Source: Pleurotus djamor (Eukaryota; Basidiomycota; Agaricomycetes; Agaricales; Pleurotaceae). From it: 29,269 nucleotides of DNA. Positions 10,552-21,971 of this stretch are shown in pieces (the stretch's first letter is position 1; every line of letters starts with the position of its first letter). The stretch spans positions 1 through 29,269 of the forward strand of contig JAPEVF010000581.1 of the NCBI GenBank assembly GCA_029747585.1, written 5' to 3'. The position numbers were made by a program, and so were the translations under genes. A model generated the notes under the pieces. That model saw only the letters and a program-made list of their open reading frames with translations. It had not been told where the DNA came from and searched no databases.

Positions 10552-13500
10552 ATGTCATACCCCGTTTACTTGAAAAACGGCGAACAAGTTCAAGTAAATG
10601 GTAGGTAATTTATTATTAGGACTCAGTATTCATGCACCGAGAGCTGAATGTATTTTATAGATCATGTTTACTGCTCACCTAGTTGGTCTGTTCGGGATGG
10701 GACCCCTTATTCAATTGGGCGAATCATGGAGTTTCTACCTCCAGAAGGGACCCCGAAAGAAAACCCATCTCGGCCCTATCTTTACACACGCGTTCGGCTC
10801 GCATGGTATTATCGTCCTAGTGATGTTAGCGATCGTGCTGTCAGCGATTCTCGCCTCCTTCTCTCCGCGATATATTCAGAGGTCTGCGACATCAATCAAC
10901 TACGCGCCAAATGCCACGTTGTACACCGAGACAAGATAACTGACCTTGCTGGATGGAAGAAACGCCCGGATCGTTTTTATTTCAATCGTTTGTTTGATCC
11001 TTACATCAAGAAGGAATTTGAGGTCATCCAAGCAACAGATGTTCGGAACTGTGCGTGCCCATTTCCTTATATGTCCATGTCCCTGACTTGATGCAATATG
11101 ACAAATATAGTACCCGAACGTATTCGTGAAACTCTTATCTCTCGCTACGAGTACGTCGTCGCAGAGAAGGAGGTTATTCCAGACCTCACGGACTCCATTC
11201 GTCTTTGTGACACATGCACTGAATGGTGCGAAACGTAAGCGACCCTTGTTGACTTCATACAGGCTGTCCTGCTTACCTGCCACAGCCCGGAAACTGTGCA
11301 ATGCGCTCGGTGTAAGAAATACTTCCACATGCGATGCGTCCAGCCGCCGTTGCTGGGAAAACCATCACGCGGATACGGCTGGACGTGTGCTCCGTGCTCG
11401 AAGCAACACGAGCAAGAAGTCGACAGTCATGAAGTTCGCCACCCAACCCCTGCAGTTGTTCCCAAACCTAAATCCAATGCGCCCCCTCCTCGTGGAAGGG
11501 GGCGGCCGAGGAAGGATCGAGGACAGGCAGAGCGGGAAGAGAACTTGCCAATCAAACATTTCAATATGTGGCCGTTCCGCTACTTTGGGTAAGCCCCGCA
11601 AAACAAACACTCTGTCTAGAACAGTAATACTGATTCATTCGCATTCGCAAGACAATACATCAACGCTGAGGATACCCTGGGTAGGTGTTAGGTCCTTCAC
11701 GTCCAACGCGATTCTGATCCTCCCTTAGACCCTGATGATCTAATATATCCGAGAACGGCAACTCGTCAGGGGCCGAAATATCAAGCCAACGTTCCACCAG
11801 CACCAACGGATTCGAATGCTTTCCTGAGCACTGGTAAGTTATGATTTCTCGATCGGTTTATCTTGACGTGACACTCGGCTAGATACCGACGAGCGCGGCG
11901 GCGATGCAACTATTGAAGTTTACAGCGTCGTCAACACCTTGACGCATGCTGAAGGTAATCCCTTTCTTCTATACTATTCACGATTTTTGTTCTGAGTGCA
12001 CCCCTCCTTGATAGTTGCCGAGAGTGGGTATCCTATGACAATATACACACTATTTCTTCTGACGATCCTCACAGTGGAGGATCATATGAAAACGCTTTCA
12101 ACCAGGCTGGGACCAGCGAAAACGAACGAACTATCGCAATGGAATGTAGACTGGTTGACGGAGGTCATCAAACGTTACTCCGACGCCATCATGACCTCAA
12201 AGCCATTATCTTCCGTTCAAATGAACGATATATGGGTTACACCAAAGGTCGGCCAGCCTACGCACTTCGACTCTATTTTGATGACTTACCATTGCCCTCC
12301 TCAGTGGAAAACAAAGAAACGAGAGTATGCCGATCTTCCGTGGACCGATTGGGAGAGAGTCAGATTTGAAGAATCTATGTCACATCACGGTGGTGAACTT
12401 CGTGCTGCACACAAAGCCATCCCTGAGAGGACCATGCCAGCCATCGTCCGCTTTTATGGCTTTTGGAAAGAGTGAGTTTTCTTTCCAAGTTAAATAGCCA
12501 ACTATACTCATTATTCATGACAGACAGCAACTTGGCATTGAAAACCGTCGTATCCTCCGTCAAGGGCGACCTTCCAAACCTCCCGTCAAACAATATAAGA
12601 ACATCTCTGAAGCAAATAATGGCCAACAAGTTGGCCTCTCCGATGACGAGTCATCATTGTGCGACCAATCTGATGCCCCCCTCCTGTGCGGTGCCTGTCG
12701 CACGCGTGAATCCGACGTGTGGTGGAAGGCTCCCAAGCACATCTCGGCAGACGCGCTGTGTGATACATGTGGCATGAACTGGCGGAAGTACGCTGATTTG
12801 AACGTCCGACCTTCACGAGAGGAGTCACTTCCGGCCACCAAGACGAAGAGTGCGCTTGAGAAACGGGAAGGCACGCCCCTTCAGCAACCTTCAAGCAAGC
12901 GATCGAAGGTGGGTTTACCTTTTTTTTCCAAAAGGTTGTCCGCTAATCACCCCCTTCTCGCAGACATCAGCGTCAGCGCAATCTACACCCCCGCCACTGC
13001 AGTCCAATGTACCCCAAATCCGTTGTTCGTGTTGCCAGCAAAATGGCCCACTTGGGAAGGTCTTGAAATGTAAGAAATGTAATTTGCGGATTCATGCAGG
13101 TACGTGTACCAGTCACAATCCCGTCGAGTTCGTGTAACAGAAATTTCTTGAAGGTTCTTATGGTGCGACTCTCGATTCGAGTGGCTTGGATACATGGATA
13201 TGTGACCTGTGTCGGAATGAAGAGACAATGGAGGCCTCAGTCGTAAGACCTGCAAGTTCATTCCATTGTTGATGACCTTTCTCACATTCTTTCGTAGTAC
13301 TCGGACTGCCTTCTCTGTCCCCGCACTCGGAAAATCGGCACGAAGCACACGCCCAATGATTCGCTTCTGAAAGCCTACAAACCTACAGAAGCCCAAGGCT
13401 GGGCACACGTCCTTTGTGCCATGTTCATCCCTGAGCTAACTTTCACCGATGCATCTCGACTGCGCCTTGTCGAAGGCATCAGCATTATTCCACAGCATCG

Positions 13501-14209
13501 TTGGTCAACGGTACATCCGTCTTTCCTATCCTCTGCATGGATCACTAATTCCGTTTGTGCCAGAAATGCCACATATGTGGATTGACTGAGGGAGCAGTCA
13601 TTCGGTGTAATGATTGTCCCAAAGAATATCATGCTTCCTGCGCTTGGAAGAACGGTTTGAAGTTTGGTTTCGAGATCCAGCCGGTGCGTGCTTGTGTATG
13701 TTGATCCATAAGTCTCTCCTGACCTAGATCCAGGTCAAGGGTAGCCGAAGGGACTCGATGATCCTCACCACGTTCAAGGGTGAAACTGGGTGTATGAATG
13801 CGATTCTTTTATGTAAGGACCACGATAGATCACGCAGGGACATCTATGATATTTGTGAAACGGACGAAGGGGGCGAGGTATGTTGCTTCCCTTCGATTCA
13901 TCGCCCAGTACATGAGGATTAATTATCGGTCCTTAGACGGCCTTGCAAGTATATAGCCGTGCCTATAAGCAAGCCCCAGTTGATCAAGCTCATGGGTTGC
14001 TGCGGAAAGCTCGGCGTTTGGATCAGATCCTTAATCTCCCTACGCATCATGCCACGCCTGAAGTTTCCACCAAGGAGCCTAAATGCTTTAGCTGCAAGAC
14101 AGAGTACTCTCCCGCGTTCTACCCTTACGTCCCTCCAGTTCAGACCAATAAGTTCTGGCTGTGCCACAAGTGTTCGTTGACTCTATCAGGAGACAGTGAC
14201 TCCTCGTGA
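10552..14209 (+). CDS. Snt2-like chromatin protein (BAH, PHD, SANT, GATA-like, PHD, ePHD)
   Basis: Exons: 10552-10600, 10661-11050, 11111-11234, 11286-11588, 11652-11680, 11729-11833, 11883-11954, 12015-12023, 12075-12471, 12524-12908, 12964-13099, 13154-13242, 13298-13510, 13564-13683, 13734-13877, 13937-14209; 945 residues with consistent phases. Domains: BAH ~17-145; PHD ~180-225 (LCDTC, CARCKKYFHMRC, WTCAPC); a basic RGRGRPRK stretch; SANT ~450-492 (WTDWERVRFEES to VRFYGFW); a GATA-like zinc finger ~548-575 (CGACR, then CDTCGMNWRKY); PHD ~644-690 (CSCC, WICDLC); extended PHD from ~700 (CLLCPRTR, WAHVLCAMF, CHICGLTEGAVIRCNDC, YHASCAW); and a last CxxC pair (CFSC, CHKC) near 895-935. This order matches yeast Snt2, a histone-reading subunit that works with the Rpd3L-type deacetylase complex. 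Binding to modified histone tails in the nucleus is inferred. The start follows CGTCGCC and gives an early BAH fold. Confidence 0.87.
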
Positions 14210-14373
14210 CAAACTATCAATTAGGCTAGTACTACACATTTCCTTTGGGATTCATTGCAGGGTATGGAATACAGAGAATTGATATAGAAAGGGACAAATA
14301 TACTGATNAAAAAAGGGAAAGCCGGTAAATATGCAACCAAGAAAAGAACATATATATTAAGATATGCTGTAAC
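14210..14373. other. short gap between convergent 3' ends
   Basis: Only about 160 bases separate the stops of the Snt2-like gene and the deubiquitinase, so their 3' untranslated regions probably overlap. A single N sits next to an A run at 14308. No gene is visible. Confidence 0.6.
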
Positions 14374-17300
14374 TTATGCTTTGACTCGCTTGTAGAATAG
14401 GACATAGGCCTTCTGATTCTGTAATGATAATTGCGCGGTGAATGATTCAGTTCGGAATGAAGCTGGGCGATGGGACGTACAACAACTTGTTTCGCATCTA
14501 CTGGCCGCACGCTACTGTCATCGCAGGTCATCCAACCGCCTCGAGAGGCGATGTAAGCTGTATCTGCACGGGAGTTAAATTCATCGAGGGAGGAAGCTTA
14601 GAAGTGGGAAAGGACGCACAATGCCCGCTGCTCAAATTACCGTAATGATTCGTCACTCCATAGAGGTCATACCGGTAAGGCGGGAGCTGTGTCCGAGGAT
14701 CGTTCGGATCTATACTAACCTGACCCTTATCCGCGCCTGCAGGCAACGGTGGAGGCATCAGGTTCGTCAAGTCCAAGCCTTTGAGCGGGAAGTCGACAAA
14801 GGTATCCACTTTATCCGAGAATCGACCATGTGTTTCAAAGCGCTTCAAGTTTATCAGAAGGATAGGTGGGAGTCGAGCGAGAGAGAGTTGCTTTGTAGCT
14901 TTGCGCTTGGTCTTGCATCGTGGACAAACCCTAAAATTGGAATGAGAACACATGTTGTTATCAAAGGAACGTTGACAAGTTACCAGGCATCATCCTTCTC
15001 TAAGACTTCGTGGTTGAAGAAAGCATCCAAGCACTTCTGGAGAGGGATCTTGCTGCTCTTGCTTGGTACCGGAAGCTGTAGCATCGAAAAGACATTATAG
15101 GTGGTTGAAGTCTGATCGAACGGGATTTAAGGATTTTGGTTCCGTAACGGAAGCAAAAAGATCTGGCGTACCTGATTGCACGTCATACACTGCAATCGGT
15201 TCCTTAACTGGCCCTGGAAATAATCAACAATCAAGCTGTCGTTCCGCATCTTCCAAGCTTTCCACTCCCGTTCACTGGCGATCTGTGGTGGGAGCTTCTC
15301 GAGTTCTGCTTCCTCCTCCGGTGTTGGATTCCACACAGGTTTGGCAATCACCCGATTCAAGTCTTCGTGGATGATGTCGAGCAAGAAACTCAAGAACTCC
15401 TGTGAGTCGTGTTGATCGGAGCCATGATACTGGTCGTTGAGAGAAACCACAATTTTCTGGAGATGCAATGTGAGCGTCGGAGCACGAAGGCAAGAGAATG
15501 CAAGCTGACCCTGAAGTCTATCGGAGTGATATACGGCAAATCACCCTGCCACATACTCCGTAGAAGAGTGGCGAAAGCTTGAACAAGTCTACCTTGTGAA
15601 CCCATCCTGTTCAGCATGTTGATAGCTTCTTTCCAGCGCCCATCTGTTATGCCCTGTGTGAGATATAAGGAGCAAGCATAAAGCAGGCAACGCACTGGTG
15701 AAGAATTGTGCAAACGGAACAGTGGCGCTCAAGCATTGGATTGGAGCGTTCATATAGCACGTATTCCCCATGTTCTTGAGCCCGCTCGTTCCTATCTGGG
15801 TATCATACCAGTAGACAACGTTATAGTCCTGCTTGAGGCGAGGAGGAACAGGCGCAGTCGGCGGCGTAGCAATCGGTCTATTATGGTTTTCTTGCCGATC
15901 CAGAGCGATGGCCGGAGCTGCGACAGGCGGTGGTCGGGAAATCTGAGTCGACAGTTCGGGATAGTCAATTGGCCCACGGTTAGCCAAACCGGAGCCCGAG
16001 AGCGCTTCTTGTGATTGGTCGACATAGTCGCTTCGCCGTCGGGGGAACGAGGGGTTGATGGAAGCTTGAGGTGGCGAGGCAATGTTGTCGTAATGAAGTG
16101 GAGGAGAGACGAATGGGGAACCGAATGAACCAGTGGTGGAAGGGGTGACGCGGGGGGGAAATTGTGGATAGGTAATCGGACTGATAGGACCATTGGAGAT
16201 GGAATTCATCATCGCGGGACCAGACAACTATGGAAGGGTTGGGTGCTTCAGATAAACATGAGAACAAGCTCGACGACTTACGTTAGCTGGATAGGCCGCG
16301 GACGTCGAAACAGGAGCTCGAGATATGGCGGGTCTCCGAACTAGAGAGTTGGATGGTTGTTGGTAAAGTGGCGGGCTAGCCTCCGCAGGTATTCTGAACC
16401 GCCGCTAAGCGATACTCTTGGCAAACGAGATATACGAGATACGCACCTGGAATGAGACACATGATCCACAGACATGGTTGACCGATGATCTCCGTGACCC
16501 ATCGGTAGACCAGCAGGGGTTCGTTGGTCGAAGGTAGGAGACACAAAAGGATTCGTGTCGGAACGCAGCCTCGGTGATGCCCATTGTTGATGTGAGTCAA
16601 GCCGTGGAGATGTAGCCGCACTACCGTTGGTTGATACCAAGGGCGGTGACATGCTCCCATTCAATCCAGGGGACATAGCGCCATTGACTATTGCTCCAGA
16701 TACACTTTGCGTTTGAGAGTGACCATTGACGCCCTTGTGCGTTGCAGGTTCTTGGTAACTTGGAGAGTGCTTCCCGTCATTCGACCTCTTCACCCATGAG
16801 TCCCCCATCTCTGCTTTCCACTGGTCGAGCCCTCCAATCAACAGTCTAGGAACACGACGCAACATCTTGTGGATGGCTCCTTCATAGATAGCGCCCACCA
16901 ATACATTGATCGGAGAGTCTTGTGAGCCAAAATTGGTAGAGTTTTGATCGTACAGAACAACGAGATCGAATTTTTCCCGGTTAGAGAAGACGACACCCTC
17001 GTGAGCGGGGGCGACAACCAAGGCATCTTCCAACGTCTGTCCCGTCACTCTGGATGCAATATGTGGTAAACCTAAGCGTAGGCAAATCCATCGTTCAAGA
17101 CTCACCTTTCACGCAATAATATACTTGGCTCAACACATACGACAGGTTTATGCTTGATGTGTTCCCTATCAAAGTCCGCACGATTCCTAACATCCAAGAG
17201 TAGTATTTTGTAGGCTTGCTTAATGTATTGATGTAACTCTTTGGGAGTGACGCTGTTCGTCACAGGAAGGGGCGGTCGGTCAGTCGGTGTTTGTGGAGTT

Positions 17301-18434
17301 GTAGATCCTGATGATGTAGCTACGGAGGCCAGGCCCTGGCCAAGTCCAGACAACCCAGCGGTGGAGGGTTTCGACCTCAATGCAGGGGAGGCGGAGGAAC
17401 GGGAGGGAGAGGTGGGTCGGCTATTGAAAACATTGGTGGTAGGGGTTAACGGGGTACTCGAAGGTCGTTCGACGGGAGCTCCATATTCCGTAAAGCCATT
17501 GACAGTTGCTTCTGGATGGTTTGATCTGCTTGACGACGCAGGGGGGCTTGTAGGAACCGATGGTAGACTTAAACCAACAACATTGTCCAATTCATCGATG
17601 GGTGGGAAGGCTGTGGCAAATTCTGATAGGCTTAGGGATTCGCGTTCAGCGAGACCCGGTGATGGCACGGAAGATGATGTTGATGCAGGCGATGGCGGAC
17701 CGAGGGCTGGAGGAGACACAATAGCATGGGTTGAGGGCAATAGTGGTGATACAGATAAGGCAGGTGGCTGACTCGGGGCTGAGGGCACTGGAGGAGACGA
17801 CGACGATGATGCTGAAATGGGTGGGCGAGACAATGAGGACGTCGAGGGGAACGATGAGGACGATGCTGGCGGCGACGTTGGAAGTTCACGAGACAGCCTT
17901 TTCGAATTTGTAGCGACGACAAGTCCATTGTCCTGTAAAGATTTGAGACGATCGGCTATGGTCTTGCGCGGAGGCGGATCTTCAGGAGCAGCGCTACGCA
18001 AAGAGGTGCCCCCTTGAGAAATTGACTTGGACTTGGACTGTGGCCGCAGACGCACCTTTTCTCAAAAGCCTTGAGCTTATCCTCGACTGCGTTCTTTCGC
18101 TCGGCCAAGTCATTTCCTTCGTGCTAGGACCAGATTAAGCAATTGATGACCAGACCAGCGATAGACTCACTTCGAAAAAATCATTAAATTCCTTCTTTAA
18201 CACGCCAGCTCTGCCAGCTTCAGCCTTCATCTCGGCCGAGTCCAGTGTCATTTTGGCCAGAGCCGCAGCCTGGGTGTATGCAGCCAGGGCATTCTTGTGG
18301 TTTCCGCGATGTTCATGGTCCTTTCCCTGGAGCACTAGCCGTCTTGCTGTCTTGATCATCGACATTGGGGTTGCACCACGAGTCTCGCGGGTCACTGCAT
18401 CCTTCGCAGTACTGAGAATTTCCGATATGGTCAT
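14374..18434 (-). CDS. ubiquitin-specific protease, USP8/Doa4-like (MIT-like, rhodanese, UCH)
   Basis: Exons: 18434-18171, 18123-18056, 17993-17106, 17049-16447, 16393-16282, 16227-15696, 15643-15510, 15456-15172, 15111-14984, 14930-14620, 14563-14481, 14418-14374; 1150 residues. The N-terminal ~110 residues are helical and MIT/USP8-dimer-like (ALAAYTQAAALAKMTLDSAE). A Ser/Pro-rich stretch follows. A rhodanese-like domain spans ~365-500 (KILLLDVRNRADFDREHI to VPRLLIGGLDQW); its usual active-site Cys loop reads LYDQNS, so it is probably non-catalytic, as in USP8. After another disordered part comes the UCH domain: Cys box GLKNMGNTCYMNA (Cys802), QHDSQEFLSFLLD, zinc ribbon CMTC and CPRC, and His box NLSSGHYTAYIA (His1108), then CDDSSV. 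The family removes ubiquitin from endosomal cargo. The upstream frame is closed by TGA, which supports this start. Confidence 0.9.
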
Positions 18435-18717
18435 GTCATCGTAAGACCTTGAAGAACCGTTGACTTTACTACTACTTGATGTTGCTAAAGCAGCCTCTGA
18501 CCATTAGCAAGATGACGCCGAAACTGAGCCATTTGCGCACCTGGTAATTGCAGTGCATTATTTGAGGATAAGACTGTGACTCCGGGCATGAGGTCCCAGG
18601 ATTAAGTTATAATTTTAGAGGGGAAAGGAACGACGATTTGGTTGACTCTTGACTGTGAAGGAGTCCGCAGACAGCAAGCCAAGCCCTGATTACCTCATCG
18701 GCGCTAAACTCATCATG

Positions 18718-18723
18718 AAAAAA
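18718..18723 (-). terminator. RNA polymerase III terminator of the tRNA
   Basis: A run of six A on the + strand is a TTTTTT run on the tRNA strand, four bases past the discriminator base. This is the standard Pol III stop signal. Confidence 0.8.
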
Positions 18724-18727
18724 GAAA

Positions 18728-18801
18728 TGGCCAACGTGGGGATCGAACCCAAGACCTTCGCGTTATTAGCACGACGCTCTAACCAACTGAGCTAGTCGGC
18801 C
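18728..18801 (-). tRNA. tRNA-Ile (anticodon AAU)
   Basis: On the minus strand the 74 bases fold as a standard cloverleaf. The acceptor stem is GGCCGAC with GTTGGCC (one G-T pair) and A as discriminator. The D arm is GCTC/GAGC, the anticodon stem TCGTG/CGCGA, and the loop CTAATAA has AAT at the anticodon place, which reads AUU and, after inosine formation, AUC. The T arm has the B-box GGTTCGATCCC, and the A-box is TAGCTCAGTTGG. There is no intron. CCA is not encoded, as expected for a nuclear tRNA. Confidence 0.95.
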
Positions 18802-18960
18802 ATGAATGCTATCGTCCTGCTCGCCATACTAAGCGCGTCGACAAAGTTCAGGGTCTCCCATAATTCGCTCACAATTCCCATCCACACATGCAGCCATCTC
18901 GCAATCACCGTGTGATGCTTCGCTGATTCAACAGCACCTGCGTCAGCAACCTCCTCGCAT

Positions 18961-20096
18961 ATGCAGCTAGTGTGGCTTATCACTGGTACGGGTGGACTTC
19001 ATCCGACAGAATTCTGGTTATTAACTTAACTTCTGGCACGGCTAACCTGGCAGGCGCATCCCAAGGATTCGGACGCCGGATCGTCACCTCGGCTCTTGCT
19101 CGAGGTGACAAGGTCATTGCGACCGTCAGGAATCTTGAAAAAGCTCAAGATCTGGTCAAGCAATCCTCCGAATCCCCAGAGACTTTGGCCGTCCTCCTAC
19201 TCGATGTTACTTCCAAGAAAGTGACCATATGGTCGACGATCGAGACGGCCATTAGAATCTGGGGTAAGATAGATGTACTAGTCAATAACGCTGCGTACGG
19301 ATACCCTGGTATCGTTGAAGAAGGCGGGTAAGTCACCCCAGGTTGCTTTGAATTGACTCACATACCACTCACATATTCCAATTGTGGCAGGACCGATCGG
19401 ATTAGGTCGCAATTTGAAGTCAATTTCTTTGGCATGATGGAGGTCACTCACGCCGTTCTGCCCCATATGAGATCAAGAAGGTCGGGCACACTAGTCAACA
19501 TAGGTAGTCGATCCGCGTGGAAGCCAGAAGTCCCGGTAAGGAATTATGTATCACAACAGTGGTGATTCATGAAGCTTAATGAGTTCGATAATAACTTAGT
19601 TCATTGGACCTTATGCGGCCGCCAAAGCTGCCGTTCATGGTTTGTCGATCAGCTAAACTCTTGATAGGTATCTTACCGTGCCTCAGCTATTACGGAAACC
19701 CTGACCGTCGAGTTGGCTCAGTTCGGGATCCGAGTCTTGCTCGTAGAGCCTGGTGGTTTCCTCACTGAAGGTGCCTACGGCTACCCCCACCTAAATGCAA
19801 ACCTCATAAAGGACTATGATGAGATGCGGACTCGAGCTGCTAGTGGGTTTGCTGATATCCGCAAAGGCATTAAAGGAGATCCAGACAAGGCCATGCATGT
19901 ATTGGTGGATGTTGTCAGAGGTGAAGGCAAAGCCCGTGGGAGAGAGTGGCCTGGGTATCTGATCCTAGGGGATGATGCTGAGGTCGATATAAAGAGAAAG
20001 ATAAAAAGGATGGAAGATGTCTTGGAGGACTGGTCGGACGTAACCAGGAGTGTCAGCTTCAGTAACCAACTTCAACTTCTCCTATACGGGCCCTAG
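18961..20096 (+). CDS. short-chain dehydrogenase/reductase (classical SDR)
   Basis: Exons: 18961-18985, 19054-19327, 19391-19535, 19600-19639, 19687-20096; 297 residues with consistent phases. The start gives [14 protein letters not shown], the nucleotide-binding TGxxxGxG motif within the first 16 residues. Next come NNAAYG, the serine in VNIGSRSA, and the catalytic pair in YAAAK, then [18 protein letters not shown]. These are the marks of a classical NAD(P)H-dependent SDR. The sequence VEPGGFLTE and the overall length resemble fungal retinol-dehydrogenase-like or ketoreductase-like enzymes; the substrate cannot be read from sequence. It starts about 160 bases after the divergent tRNA. Confidence 0.9.
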
Positions 20097-20318
20097 GACT
20101 GCTCCTGTTGTACATTTTCACACGCACCGTTGGCGAGATCGAATGTCGTGGCAGTCATGACACCCCCGCCAATGTTATTGCTCTCCCAAACCAGCGGCCG
20201 TGGATATTCATCGGTTTAACTGGTTGAAAAAAAATACCGTCGGTGCGTTGTTTACCTTCAGTTTTCTCGAAATATTGACAGGGAACAGTATGGTCATTCT
20301 GTAAGCTAGGTTTTCGGA

Positions 20319-21504
20319 ATGGACTCAATCCNTTTTTTATGGTTTCCTGTCTTTGGTCGTCGCTGGCGTCGTATGTGTGAGTGTCCGATCATGTTTGTTT
20401 GATGATGAACACCCCTTTCATCCTTGTTCTTCGAGATGTGGGCCATCGGCGCCACGTCGCAGACGACAACACTTGGGTCGGGGTTCAACCCCTTCGACTG
20501 ACTCGGAATTGTCTACACTAGCTTTGTTCCTAGTGCTGACGCGTCTTTCGTCTAGGTGTACCTAGCTCTTATATTCTGGTCGCCCCCACCAATAATAACC
20601 CAACCTTCAGAGAGGAACTACCGCTCTCGATTGTCACCAAAGAAAGCAATACCACTTCCATCTCTCGACGGACCTAGCGAAGTCGATTTGACCGTTGTAA
20701 TCCCAGCGTACAATGAAACTACGCGTTTACCTTCTATGTTGTCGACAACCATCGATCACCTTGCATCCATTCCGAAGCGAACCCATGAAATAATCATTGT
20801 CGACGATGGGTCCTCTGACGGAACGACGGAGGCCTCGTTGAAACTGGCTGAGAAATACCCGAAATCGGATATTCGAGTGGTGACCTTGGAAAAGAACTTG
20901 GGAAAGGGCGGTGCTGTGCGTCATGGTATGCTTCATGGAAGAGGGAAGCGGTTGTTGATGGTGGATGCGGACGGTGCGAGTCGGTTTGAGGATCTTGAGC
21001 TTTTGTGGAAGGCAATGGACAAGCTGGGCTCCGCTGGCGAGCCTTCGTTCGTCGTCGGAAGCAGGGCTCATCTAGTTAAGACCGAAGCTGTGGTCAAGGT
21101 GCGTATCTTGCTTTTCAGTTTTTCAGTGCAAGTTCTGACTCCCTGACTCTCAGCGCTCTGTCCTACGAAACATCCTCATGTATGGTTTGCACACCATTCT
21201 ACGCATCGTAGGCGTTGGGCACATCCGAGATACCCAATGTGGCTTCAAACTATTCTCCCGCTCCGCAGCTCAACAAATATTCCCAGCGCAACACCTCCCT
21301 ACCTGGATATTCGACGTCGAGCTACTCTTGCTCGCTAAAGAACTTGGTATACCCGTTACCGAGGTCCCCGTGGAGTGGCATGAAGTTGCTGGCAGCAAGC
21401 TAAACGTTGTTACTGCTTCGTTAGAGATGCTGAGGGATCTACTCATCCTACGAGCGAACCATGTCCTCGGGAGATGGGGACCTAAGAGGGGTAAAACGGA
21501 GTAA
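20319..21504 (+). CDS. ALG5: dolichyl-phosphate beta-glucosyltransferase (ALG5)
   Basis: Exons: 20319-20376, 20556-21098, 21154-21504; 316 residues if the N at 20332 is not a real base. With the N removed, exon 1 reads MDSILFYGFLSLVVAGVVC, a membrane anchor that joins in phase to VYLALIFWSPP. The GT-A fold is clear: VDLTVVIPAYNE, the nucleotide-binding DDGSSDGT (~102-109), and the metal-binding DADGAS (~156). Then come GFKLFSR, IFDVELLLLAK and VEWHEVAGSK, all typical of ALG5. The enzyme moves glucose from UDP-glucose to dolichyl phosphate on the cytosolic face of the ER, making the donor for the last three glucoses of the N-glycan precursor. The length fits the family (yeast about 334). Confidence 0.9.
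20332..20332. other. N base that breaks the ALG5 frame
   Basis: A single N precedes a T6 run in the signal-anchor codons of ALG5. Counted as a base it shifts the frame; left out, exon 1 is 57 bases, ends at a GTGAGT donor in phase 0, and codes a clean hydrophobic anchor. It is most likely a homopolymer length error. Confidence 0.75.
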
Positions 21505-21971
21505 ATTTGGCGGTCAAGTGTTGGGTTATTTATTGCTTTAGTTCCAAGGACTACGCTACTTGTTTGACTAATGCTGCACCATTAGCGTTGTGACTTAGAT
21601 GCTTTCATCTGCTGTATTCAGTCTATTGCTATGGGCGTACAATGCGAGAACCATGCGAGAACTCAAGTCTACAGCTCTTCCCTCAAAATGTTCAAGTAGT
21701 TCAAAATGTTGGAAGTGAAGTTTGCACATCATTCTCGGGTTTCTTATCAACAGTCCTTCGCACAGGCGCGTCTTGGCTGGAAACCAACCTCTATGACGAG
21801 AGGACGATAGTTGTAGGGTGCGTCGGGCTGGACTCTTTTGGAGTCTTGAGACTTGGACGCGTTCCCTGCCTGCCGTCAATCACGTGAGGGGACGCGTTTC
21901 ATCATCGGCAGGTTAGTCCGGGCGAACGAGGGCGATTTTAGTCATGTCTTGCCACTACCACCATTACCACC
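21505..21971. promoter_or_regulatory. upstream region of the Zn2Cys6 gene, with ACGCGT and CACGTG sites
   Basis: The gap of about 470 bases holds no gene. Within 115 bases of the regulator's ATG lie two ACGCGT sites (21857-21862, 21892-21897) with a CACGTG palindrome between them (21881-21886). ACGCGT is the MBF/MluI box and CACGTG the E-box bound by bHLH factors. Their function here is inferred only from the match and the spacing. Confidence 0.4.
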
